64,000 bases of DNA, taken from the NCBI GenBank assembly GCA_024362935.1, contig JANCRA010000001.1, forward strand, positions 60,230,930-60,294,929. The letters are read 5' to 3'. The position numbers and the translations under genes are program-made. Source of the stretch: Setophaga petechia (Eukaryota > Chordata > Aves > Passeriformes > Parulidae). Under the pieces are notes generated by a model. The model made no database searches, was not told the origin of the DNA, and worked only from the letters and a program-made list of their open reading frames with translations. Below are positions 13,781 to 23,200 of the stretch, in pieces; positions within the stretch are counted from its first letter, which is position 1, and every line of letters starts with the position of its first letter.

Positions 13781-13963
13781 TCAGAGGTGCTGTTTCCTGA
13801 AGCTGTACTTGGTGGCCAAGGCAGCCAGCATGTCCCTGTAGGGTGTGTCCGAGTGGGACGGGGTCCTGGGGATGCGGCACAGGCGGCGGAAGGCGGGAGA
13901 GCGCAGCAGGAGGTTGTGGGACAGCCCCACCAGGCTGGAGGACAGCCAGTACAGCGCCATGGA
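13781..13963 (-). CDS. COX18: COX18 exon 6, last coding exon
   Basis: Encodes SMALYWLSSSLVGLSHNLLL, then RSPAFRRLCRIPRTPSHSDT and a tail ending KQHL before the stop at 13781. Acceptor GTTGCAG. CpG-rich relative to the intron. Confidence 0.95.
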   Translation of the reverse strand, partial: SMALYWLSSSLVGLSHNLLLRSPAFRRLCRIPRTPSHSDTPYRDMLAALATKYSFRKQHL

Positions 13964-16264
13964 CTGCAACGACACGAGCACACGTCAGCTCCCTGGAGGC
14001 AAGCAAAACACCAGCTTCAGGCAGCTCCTCCTGAACCACAGCTGTGGGCTATTCCCAGGGATTGATTAAAATAACTCACCTAAACCACTCCTCCTGCTCT
14101 CATCTGCAATAATGGCTTCCATGTGAAATGTAACTGTCTGTCTCTGAACTCCTCTGGGGAAAAGTGCCATCTACACTGAGGCTTGACAGCTCTTAAAATA
14201 ATTCATACTAAGGTTTGCTTCAACTTCTGTATTTGAAACTATAATTGAGCCAAACAACCAGGCACTTCATTTTTACTAGGAACACTCTGCAGCAGAAAAC
14301 CTGGTAAAAATGAGAAGTGTTTGAAGAAAGGAAGATGTGGAAAATTTCCTAATTTAAGAACTACACTGATTTCCAGTGAACAAACATTCGCCTGTGTGTC
14401 TTTACACAAAGCCTTCCTCTCCTTTTTCAGGCTACATGAAGGACATTAACACCTTTCAACTTTGCAAAAAAAAAAAAAACTTTGAACAAAAACATCCCAA
14501 AGGCAACGAGATTTAAGCACACACATAGACAGAACATGTGACTTTTCTTAAGCACACAGCAGTAGAGACATGAAACACACAAGGCCTTTGGGCTGTACTT
14601 GAAGCACCAGAACAGCCCAGGCACAGGTGACATCCCAGAGGTCACCTGGGTACTTACAGAGGGCACTGTGGCAGCAATAGGGATCATCACCACGGACACC
14701 GCGCGGAAGAAGTTGGTGACAAGCCTCTGGATCCGTGAAACTGGCATTTTTGTTTGGGAAGCAAAGATCTGAAAGGGGAGAAACTCACAGTTACAAACAA
14801 ACTCTTTTTGAAACGGCCACACTGAGGATTAACACCCAGAAATCTCATTAGAGCAGCATTCTAAAAGAAACTGCAGTCAAGACTAAATATTACTGAAGCT
14901 CAAGTAGATCTGAGACATGCCCCATCCGACCTGGAGCCCTCTGAACAAAAACATCTAACACATTAAAATACACAGAGCAAAGAGATTGTGTTTCATTTCT
15001 GCCCAGTGCATTTGAAGCAGTGTTAATCTGCAGCCACCTTTACATGTTAGCCCTCTGCAGTCACTGCTGCTGGTTTATCCCACCAACATACCTCCACCAC
15101 CAGCAAATTCACCAGCCCCAGGGACACTGGCAAAATCCACGTGGAATCAGGTGCTGTGAGGTCTGTGAACCACAGTACTCCTCCTGAGGAAAACTGTTCT
15201 TGCACTACAGGGAACAAATTGAAGAAAATACAGAATTCAGTAGAATTTGCTGTATCAAGTGAGCCAGAACTGTACCATATGTTAAATCAGAGACCAAAGT
15301 TTCTAGGTATGTTTTATCCACATGATAAGTACCGAAATCTTTGGTTTAACACTCTGCTACCAATGTAAGTAAGAAAAGTGAGAGATACAAGCTGAGACCT
15401 GGCTTAGCTCATGACAGCCACAGACAGGTAAATCCGCAATGAAAAATACTTCAATCTCAAATATTTTACAAGTCAGTGAGGAAAATAGGAATGCAGTAAC
15501 CTACAGTGTTTATTTCCTGATTTTGAAAAAATTATATTCTTCTTAGTAGCTGTATAACTAGCCATATCTTTGCTTACAAGAACAAAGTATAAACTCTTGT
15601 CTAAAAAATCAGTATAATTTTTTTTAAATTTAAAAGATCCTCACACATTCACCTTGTCTACAGTATTTCACACGAAAAGAGAATGGAAAAAGAAAAAATA
15701 CAGATTAACAGTGAGTGTGGTGTGGCATGTGTAATATGATTTGCTAAACAGGACTGTCAAACTACATTAAGTTTAGAACTAATTTCAAATATTTATTACT
15801 TATTATTTATATTAATTAATTAAGTTTAAACTACATTAGGTTTAAAACCTGAGTAGCTGACTGATTTTTATTTTAGCTTGTACACCAAGCTTGGGACATT
15901 GGGCCCTTGAACCAACAAGGTGCCTGTGAAGGCAGACAAGAGGTGACAATGAGAAAAGATTTGTGTCCATATGCAGCATCTATTTGTGGGACAACACCCT
16001 TTTTTTGACCCCAAAACCCTCCACAAGTGCATTTCCCCACCTTCAGAGCCCAGGGCACCGACGCTGCAGTTGCGCAGAGCCAGGGACACGCACACCCACA
16101 TGGGCACCTGCACCCACAGCAGCAGGGTGGCCTTGAAGGGGTGGCAGTTGTCCCGGATGTACAGGTCCGTGACAATCCTCCGCATGTTCCGGGCAAACTG
16201 GGACCTTTGGGAGAGGAAAGCACAAGTCTGAGTTTTGACCTGGACAACGGCTGAAAGGCAACGG

Positions 16265-16296
<32 letters not shown>

Positions 16297-17919
16297 GCGG
16301 GGAAAGAAAATCTAAGCTGTGGGCAGTGGCAGAACCTTGTTGCCAAAGCGCTGTTTGTGGCATCTTCCTTCCTGCCACACCCCACTCCAGAATGGATTCA
16401 GGAGGTGTAGGCAATCCCCCTCGTACCTGGCCACCTTTTCAGACCAGCCCAGCTGCTTTCCACGCACTGAAACTTCATAGCGAAGGCGCTGGGCAAGCTC
16501 CTTAATCTCAGGCTGCAGGTTTTCCAGCTAGCTAAAGAAAAGGAGAACTGGTTGGGCACAGCGGCAGGTAACACTCCCTCCCTCCCTCACCTCTGTTGTT
16601 AAGTTATCTCTGGTAACTCAACACCTGAACAAGTATTAGACTTATAAATTATCACTGTAAAAGTTAATATCTGTACAGGAATTAATACATATTAATAATG
16701 TACAGTAATTAATACACATTGCCACTGTAAAATTCAATATCTCTATGGGTATTACACATATTAATTACTCTTCTATGGTTTAATACCAGCACAGGCATCA
16801 AACGTATTCATTACCACTGTAACTTAACACCTGTAGGGGTAAGAAACACCTGTGAGGGAAAAAGCATCTTGTTAACGTCTCACTCGACATCAGCGAACAC
16901 CTTTCATCTTTAAACAAAATAACCATGCGAAGGTAACAGTGACAAGTAATTGCAGTAACAACCAAAGATACTCTCTTACTACTGCATGAAATGAATACAG
17001 AATTTAAATCTTTTTAGATTTTCTACTTTTTAAAGAAGAAAGTGATTTCTGTTACAGCTGAAACCAGGGCAATTCTTAACAAGCATCTTTTTGCCTGCAT
17101 TCAGGACCTGTAATCAGCTACTCCAAAGAAGACCCAGCTGTAATGACACTTCAATGTTAAAAAAACCCCACCAAACCGACAATTATAAAAACTAATGATA
17201 ACATACAAATATAAATATATAATAATAGAAAGTACATATATGTTTAAGAAAAATCTTAAATTAACAAACCAAAAGCACTACAATATAATAGAATGTATTA
17301 TTTACAATATACTGTACGTAGTTTACAAGTATATTGTGTTACACATGATACAATATGTAAATTGTATATATATATATAAATAAAATGAAGAGTAATAAAT
17401 TAAAGGCCATGAGGACACAACTCGGCAGTGAACAAAGTCACTACCCACAGCATAAGAGACCCTACTACACGAGAGTGCAACACACGCTCACTTCTACAAC
17501 CAAAAAAAGCACAAAACGTAAAAATTCCTTTAAAAAAACCCACAAACGCCCCCAAACCCGCTGCAATAGAGGAATTGAGATGTTCGTTCCGCGGCCCCCT
17601 CAGCCCCTCCACCGGTCCTTCCCTCAGAGCCCCTCAGCGCTCGCACCTTAGCCAGGAGCCGCCCCTGCTGCGCGGCCAGCGGCAGGGTCACGGCGGTGCG
17701 CAGCAAGGCGGCCCCGCCGGCGATGGCGGCCCAGCAGGGCAGCCCGGTGGCCTCCTGCAGCGCCGCCAGCCCGCCCTCGGCCCAGTGCACTGGCGGGGAC
17801 CGCGCCGCCCACTCGTACCAGTCCTCGGTGCCGCCGTGCCCGCCCGGCCCCGCTCCCGCCGCCGCCAGAGCCGCCAGGGCCGGCGGGGCCCGCGCGCCCG
17901 CCCGCGCGAGCCGCCACAT
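13781..17919 (-). CDS. COX18: COX18, mitochondrial inner-membrane insertase (gene-level entry)
   Basis: YidC/Oxa1-family insertase of the mitochondrial inner membrane. In other animals and fungi it helps to move the C-terminal domain of the COX2 subunit during cytochrome c oxidase assembly. Six exons join in frame to 945 bp (314 residues), against about 333 in human. Visible landmarks: an Ala/Arg-rich leader suited to mitochondrial import, a first hydrophobic segment (about residues 70-85), the conserved LYIRDNCHPFKATLLLW block, a second hydrophobic stretch in exon 4 (WILPVSLGLVNLLVVE), VVMIPIAATVPS and ALYWLSSSLVGLSHNLLLR near the end. ANKRD17 lies upstream on the same strand. All introns are GT-AG. 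Confidence 0.96.
13964..14657 (-). other. COX18: COX18 intron 5
   Basis: 694-bp GT-AG intron. Contains an A-tract at 14466-14479. Nothing else was recognised. Confidence 0.85.
14658..14768 (-). CDS. COX18: COX18 exon 5
   Basis: Encodes IFASQTKMPVSRIQRLVTNF and FRAVSVVMIPIAATVPS (37 codons, phase 0). Acceptor TTTCAG, donor TCT|GTAAGT. Confidence 0.95.
15092..15204 (-). CDS. COX18: COX18 exon 4
   Basis: Encodes VQEQFSSGGVLWFTDLTAPD, then STWILPVSLGLVNLLVVE, a membrane segment. Acceptor CTGTAG, donor GAG|GTATGT. Ends in phase 0. Confidence 0.94.
15205..16040 (-). other. COX18: COX18 intron 3
   Basis: 836-bp GT-AG intron, AT-rich around 15780-15860 with repeated ACTACATTA(A/G)GTTTA words. No other feature. 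Confidence 0.85.
16041..16204 (-). CDS. COX18: COX18 exon 3, conserved insertase block
   Basis: Encodes RSQFARNMRRIVTDLYIRDN, then CHPFKATLLLWVQVPMWVCV and SLALRNCSVGALGSE. This is the most recognisable YidC/Oxa1/Cox18 segment. Acceptor CCAAAG, donor GAAG|GTGGGG. Confidence 0.95.
16265..16291 (+). repeat. (AAAT)n microsatellite in COX18 intron 2
   Basis: Perfect AAAT tetranucleotide run of about 27 bases. Confidence 0.95.
16427..16527 (-). CDS. COX18: COX18 exon 2
   Basis: Encodes LENLQPEIKELAQRLRYEVS and GKQLGWSEKVA. Two AGs lie in the acceptor (TTTAG CTAG). Only the second keeps the frame, while the first would shift it. Donor CCAG|GTACGA. Ends in phase 2. Confidence 0.92.
16604..16860. 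repeat. Degenerate tandem repeat in COX18 intron 1
   Basis: Blocks such as CACTGTAAAAGTTAATATCT, CACTGTAAAATTCAATATCT and CACTGTAACTTAACACCTGT recur at about 70-95 base spacing, with TTAATACATATTAAT-like words between them. It looks like an old minisatellite. Confidence 0.55.
17150..17400. repeat. AT-rich low-complexity stretch in COX18 intron 1
   Basis: More than 80% A/T with a TATATATATATA run at about 17366-17377, abutting the CpG island. Confidence 0.8.
17647..17919 (-). CDS. COX18: COX18 exon 1
   Basis: Starts at ATG 17919-17917 with MWRLARAGARAPPALAALAA, a typical Ala/Arg-rich mitochondrial targeting sequence with G at -3. It continues through WYEWAARSPPVHWAEGGLAA to GRLLAK, with donor AAG|GTGCGA. 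The frame stays open upstream to an ATG at 18126, but that part lacks family similarity and lies in the promoter, so I chose the start that resembles the human N-terminus. Confidence 0.93.
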
Positions 17920-17947
17920 GCCGACTGGCCCCGCCCCCTCCGCCGCG

Positions 17948-17957
17948 GCGCATGCGC
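17948..17957. promoter_or_regulatory. NRF-1-type palindrome in COX18 promoter
   Basis: The sequence GCGCATGCGC is the palindromic core of the nuclear respiratory factor 1 site and lies 29 bases upstream of the COX18 start codon. NRF-1 is a known regulator of nuclear genes for respiratory-chain assembly, which fits COX18. Confidence 0.7.
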
Positions 17958-17973
17958 GGCGCCGCCCCGCCCC

Positions 17974-17981
17974 ATGGCGGC
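17974..17981 (+). promoter_or_regulatory. YY1-like ATGGCGGC motif in COX18 promoter
   Basis: ATGGCGGC is the core of the YY1 consensus and is common near starts of mitochondrial and ribosomal genes. It lies 55 bases upstream of the COX18 ATG. The flanking bases fit the consensus only partly. Confidence 0.4.
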
Positions 17982-18204
17982 GCAGGGCGCGGGGAGGGCG
18001 GCGCCTCACGGCGTGCCCTGCGCCGGGTCGGAACCCGGCTGCCCCGGGCCGGGACACCTCCCGGCAGATCACAGAGTGTGTGCTGACTTGGAAAGGAACC
18101 ACGGAGTCCAGCAGCTGGCCCTGCACCGGGCATCCTCAGGGATCACACCGTAGGACTGGCAGTGTTGTCCAAACCGGCTTTGTGCCCTGCCGGGGTTGGG
18201 CCAC

Positions 18205-18415
18205 TGTCTCACCCCTCTTCCAGTAAATACTTCCTCCCAATAGCTAGCCTAAATTTCCCCTTTTTCCGCTGAACCTATTACTTGTGGGGGTATCACTGCA
18301 GTTCCTGAAAGGAGTCCCTCTTGGGCCACTTCAGATACTGGAAAGCTGCGGTGAGAAGTTCACACAACCTTCCCTTCTGCAGGCTGAACAGCCCCAACTC
18401 TCTCAGCCTGAAGAT
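18205..18415 (-). mobile_element. CR1 LINE fragment
   Basis: The minus strand reads AGGCTGAGAGAGTTGGGGCT then GTTCAGCCTGCAGAAGG, and further on GGGGAAATTTAGGCTAGCTA. These match the end of the CR1 reverse-transcriptase frame and the start of its 3' region. It is truncated and carries no intact frame. It sits between the ANKRD17 3' end and the COX18 promoter. Confidence 0.85.
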
Positions 18416-18429
18416 TATATTCTACAGTA

Positions 18430-19064
18430 ATTAATCATAACCAAACACTTCATCATTCCACATGAGGAATGTTCTCCTTCCCAGCCAGGTTCTGACCTGT
18501 CTCCTTACCCCTTTTTGCGGCAAGGAGAGGTCAAAAAATCCCTTAGACCATGCACTACACTGTGTTCTCTTCCTGTTCCTAACCTGGTTCTGCTCCCTTT
18601 CCCCAAATAAACAGCACCTGCCCGCTCCCAAAAGAGCGCATTGCTTGGTTTACTGGACAAACAAAAAGCATTACACTGTGGGGGAAAAAAAACCCCAAAA
18701 CTATCTGGGAATAAAAATGGTCCAATTGCCCCCACCCAGGATCTCCTGTGCCCAGCCCACTGCCACAGTGGTGGCATCAGGCCTGTTACTGCCCCAGGCA
18801 TGGATGTAACTCTCAGGTCAACAAAATACTCTGGAATTCATGGTGCTAATAAATACCGAGCACTATTTCTCAGTAGGATTAATAATTAGTAACCCTAAAC
18901 AGCACTAAAGCAGCAAATGACTGCAGCAGCAGAGGGGAAGGGCACTCACCCACACCCTGATAAGGTGTGAGATGGAGTTTCAAACCTTTTTCCGAGCAGT
19001 TCCTCACTCTGGGATCCATTTTGCTAGCACCAGATCTTCACAGGATGTATTTCAGGATATCAGA
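18430..19064. other. Spacer between COX18 and ANKRD17
   Basis: Unique sequence with no gene or repeat recognised beyond the adjacent CR1 fragment. It may be partly ANKRD17 3' UTR if a more distal poly(A) site is used. Confidence 0.5.
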
Positions 19065-19086
19065 CTGCCAGAAAAAGGAACTTGCT

Positions 19087-19092
19087 TTTATT
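19087..19092 (-). terminator. ANKRD17: Candidate ANKRD17 polyadenylation signal, distal
   Basis: AATAAA on the minus strand about 1.07 kb after the stop codon and about 1.1 kb before the COX18 first exon. Confidence 0.4.
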
Positions 19093-19788
19093 CAGAACAG
19101 CACCTAAGGACAGGTATATAGCCTTGGGTATGCCAAAGGTTTGGGGACACCTCAAATATCACAATAGTTAAAAGGCAGTAGTTTCTGTGGCCAGCTGAGG
19201 TGTTTGCTTGGTTTTCTAAGGAGGAGCCATAATAAAACCAAATAATACTTCCTAAATCTGAGCAGTAGATCTCCTTGAAGTGCTCTCTAAGGCAGCTGTA
19301 CAGGGATCCTGACTGGGTCTGTGTCACTGCTCCCCAGCCTGGCCTCACAGGACCCACCCTCCATCTCCTGCTACCTCTGCCCACAGGTGACAGCTCCTAA
19401 CAATGTACAGGGGAATTCCCACTTGGACTCTTCCAAATAAACCTACATGGGCCTGATTCTGGAAGAGACCTGCCTCTGGAGCCTTCAGCAAGGAAGCTCT
19501 CCTCAAATGTCAAACAAAGAATGTATGTCTTCTAAAAAAATCCAACACACATTTGGAAAAGGCCCTCTGATAATTCCTGGGGTGTTTTTCTTTTTATCAC
19601 TTATTTAAATTACACAAGTAGAAAAGTTATGCTTATTAATAGTTTAATGTATGAAGGAAACATCCAGATTTCTGAATATGAAGGTACATATCTCACATTA
19701 ATTTAAGTCTACATAAAGTAGAGCCTCTATAACTGACATATTGAAATTTACTTTCTGCTTAGCCATTTGTTATGTAAACAATTGTACA

Positions 19789-19794
19789 TTTATT
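19789..19794 (-). terminator. ANKRD17: Candidate ANKRD17 polyadenylation signal, proximal
   Basis: AATAAA on the minus strand, about 370 bases after the stop codon, in an AT-rich context. Use is not shown by sequence alone. Confidence 0.4.
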
Positions 19795-20162
19795 TGCCAT
19801 TCTAAAACTTCAGGATCAAGTTTACATAATTTTGCTAAATTTCTGTGTTTGCTCAGAAGCAGTTTACAGTACTAAAACCAACCAGCCAAAGAACAGCTTC
19901 AACAGAAAGTTATGTCAAAAAAAAAAAAAAAAAGAGGAGGAAAGGAAAGAAGAAAGTCTAACTAAGTTGAAACATATGATGGTGGGGAATGGGTGGTCAC
20001 AATGTTCACAGAAAAAGGTCAGTTAGTAAGTTCTTCTGCAAAAAGCCTACACACTTCAGTCAAGCACATCAGTAGAATGATCTGGGAGCACATAAACTGT
20101 TTCTGCCAATTGTGGTTTCCTCTGCAAAAAAAGGAATCTCAAGGCCAGCACGTTGATCCCAC

Positions 20163-20222
20163 TCAGCCCAGTTGGTTCATATGCACACTGTTCATGTGAG
20201 GTGTCCAGGTTCCAGTCCACAC
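20163..20222 (-). CDS. ANKRD17: ANKRD17 exon 34, last coding part
   Basis: Acceptor TCTTGCAG, then codons for VWTGTWTPHMNSVHMNQLG and TGA at 20163-20165. Too short to show up as a reading frame on its own. The tail matches the family C-terminus I recall. Confidence 0.94.
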   Translation of the reverse strand: MWTGTWTPHMNSVHMNQLG

Positions 20223-23200
20223 CTGCAAGAGAAATCCAGGTTAGCACCGTGCTTTGGGCTGCTCCAGGAGGGCACAGCTCACAGTGGCTGCAGGGTCACA
20301 CTTCTCTTGGCCGGGACCATGAACAGGGCTCTGGGGGTGCAGCAAATGATTGCTCAGCCCAGCTCCCAAATCCCTCCACACCCAGAGCAAGGGATGTGCA
20401 CTCTTCTTGACCCTAAGTTCAGACAAACAACAAATTGATTCCTGCCACCTCATCTTCCCCTAACACTTTCAGCTCTGGGGAATCCCAGGTCTAACCCAGT
20501 AAAGCTTTCTTTGGGGGACAAAGTTTCGTCATGAAACCAGGAATCACCTTGCAGGGACAAGAAGCCACCTCAGAGCAATACCTAAACTGTGGCCAAATCC
20601 CCTCTCCTTCACACCTATGGCCTAGCAGAGCTGGCAGTGCTCCCCACAGCCTGGATCATTCCCAAGCGAATTCAGCCCAGAAACATCTTTATTTAGTAAC
20701 ACTCTAACAGGGATCACTGTCCAATTAAACACAATCACAGGATATAATCTAACCAGAGCTACCATTATAGTATTAGTTCCCGAGTTCCATTATAGTATTA
20801 GTTCCCGAGTAAGAACAAGAGGTTTAGGGGAATTAATCGCTCTGCCTAAATTATAGTCAGTGGACAAGCCAGGCAAGATCAGAGCAGCAAAGAGCTACTT
20901 ACTCCCTTCCTTGGGGTGCTCCTAACGCAGTCACAACATCCTCAACTACAGAGCCCAGCAGCAGCCCTGTTGCTTTGTCGCCTTCTTGGGAAGGGAAAGC
21001 TCAACTAACAGCACATAAACTGACTTTTCCTATGAAATTTTGCCCCATGAGTTGTCTTCCCAAATGCCTAACTGCACAGACAGGAATCATGTTACATTTT
21101 GAGTGAAATACGCAGTGCAAAAAAGCAGAGCAATTACCGTCTGAGGCCCGTTGTTTTCTGTGGAATTTGAAACCATCTTTATCAGCGAGTTCCAAGATGG
21201 GTCAGCAGCATGAGGCCCGTTAAAGATGGGGCCACCAGTACCATCTGTGATGGGGGCTACAGGAGGAATTATGGCATTGCCATACACAGAAAAAGGCATT
21301 CCCTGGGGGGAAGGAAAAGAAGAGTCACAGGATGCTTTAATGAATGCCACTGCATGGCTGGCAGGATAAAAAGGAGCCAAGGAGGTCATTACCCCGACTT
21401 TTGGGAAGTCCATGTATCCTGCAGGGACGGGCTGATGGAATGTACCGGAAGGCGCTACGATGCCCGCGCTGTCTCTCTCCATGGCTTGGTGCGAGAAGAC
21501 GCCTGGGTCGGACATGGGCCTGTGGATCATGTGGCTGCCCATGCCGCTGTGACACCAGTCCACTTTGTCTGCCAGCAGCACAGAGACACGGCGTTAGCCA
21601 CGGCACCCTGCCCCTGCCAGCCCGCAGAGCTCAGCCCCCACCCGCTCCACAGCGCAGGAGCACACGGCATGGATGGACGGATGGATGGACGGATGGACAG
21701 CACCAGGAGTGCCACCTGCAGGGCCAGGAGCCCTGAGCCGCTGCCAGGAGTTTGGGACAGTTACCTGCAACCAGAGCGCTGCCCCTGCAACTTTCCTCCA
21801 TTTCAACAGCAAAGCTGGAATTTGGGCTAACTCTCCCTCCTCCAAAAACCTCAGATCCTCCAAAAACCTCAATTCCTCGTGCCTTTGGTGCTGTGGAGAG
21901 GGTATGTACACTATGAAGACTATTCGCTCTACTTCACTACCATTCTTCCATTAATTACTTTGTATTCTAAGGGACACAGAAGTATCTGTGCAAACCAAAA
22001 CCAGGAAAGGACCAGCTGCAGATATGCGCTCATGTCCTAATTCTGTGAATTCATCAGAGGCAGCTTAGCATTGGTTCTACAGTTCAAACTCCAGACATTC
22101 AAAAAATCCAATTTTCAAAACAAAACATTAAAAAAATTATTTGGAGAAGAGGTACAGAAACATTTCTGAGGCACTCCAATACTCAAGTAGAGAAGAGCCA
22201 ATCCCAATGTGAACTGAAAATCAAAATGTTGAAGTCATTGACCGAAGCAGAAAGAAAGCAGCATCCCAAAAGCCAAGACAGGTACAAAGGACAACTTTCA
22301 CAGCTACACAAGGCAGATAAATAGTGAATTTCTAAAGCTTTATCTGGGAAAAGGCCATGAGTAAAGTAAAAAAAGAGTTAGTATTTGGGGAAAAATTCCA
22401 GCACAGTCAGTCAATTAAAACCTTCAGCTGTCTGGACTCAGTCAAGGAGCAGAACAGATTGCTCTGAACGGTGGAGCAGTTCCAGTCCTTGCAGATTTTC
22501 CAGAGCAGACTGGATAAAGCCTTGAGCAATACAGGCAGAACTCATAGCAAACCCCATTTTGCGCAGGAGGCTGACAGGACATCCAGAGGTTCAATGCAAC
22601 ACAGCCTCAATATTCATACCCCCCAATCCCAAGCGAAAAAACCCTACAGAAATTAAAAATAAAACTTCCCACAAAAAAACCCAATTAATATGGAAAAAGT
22701 TAATCAATCTCCCAGAAATTGCATCCAAGACTCCCGACAGGTTTAGTAAGAAAAGCTGTAAGATCACTAACTGAAATTGTTAATAAAATCCAAAATACTG
22801 GATTCTATGTGACTCCAGGAGAGCCAAGAGCCTTGTGCTAGTAGAAGGTGGATGGCTGAAAAGAATAAAAGAAACCCAAATGTGGAATTTCATCACTTTA
22901 TAAAAGCTCCATCCTCAGCACAAAAAGTTCTACCTTAGCTACAAATTAAATATTAACTCCTATCATACAAACAACCTCTTTATCAACAAGAAACTCCAGA
23001 CAGTTATCTCATGACACCTCCATTTCCTCTTTTCCTCAATTCAATGTTCCTCACTGTGTTCATGCCTGGAAGGCCTGTTTTCATTTTTCCTGCTCCTACT
23101 TGGGAGTACCAAATCTTTATAGCCAGGACATTTCAGCACCCCCAAGGGCTTCAGAAACCTTGTTAAAACAATTAAGTGGACAGGAAGGCTAAGAGAAGTC

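Larger units (their letters stand above)
17590..18070. promoter_or_regulatory. CpG island over COX18 exon 1 and promoter
   Basis: Very GC- and CpG-dense compared with AT-rich sequence on both sides. It covers exon 1 and about 150 bases upstream of the ATG, with GC boxes near 17930-17937 and 17961-17972. No TATA box is seen, as is usual for a housekeeping gene promoter. Confidence 0.85.
19065..20162 (-). other. ANKRD17: Probable ANKRD17 3' UTR
   Basis: AT-rich sequence follows the ANKRD17 stop codon on the coding strand. Two AATAAA signals fit, at 19789-19794 and 19087-19092. The lower limit given here assumes use of the second signal. It contains an A-tract on the plus strand near 19918-19933. 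The extent is inference. Confidence 0.55.

Noticed and set aside
16528..16531. Upstream AG as COX18 exon 2 acceptor
   Set aside because: Using it shifts the frame and loses the LENLQPEIK sequence. Only the downstream AG fits.
17428..18226. Plus-strand frames of up to 241 codons over the COX18 CpG island
   Set aside because: They are antisense to a confirmed exon and rich in Arg/Ala/Pro/Gly as expected from CpG-rich DNA. Nothing recognisable.
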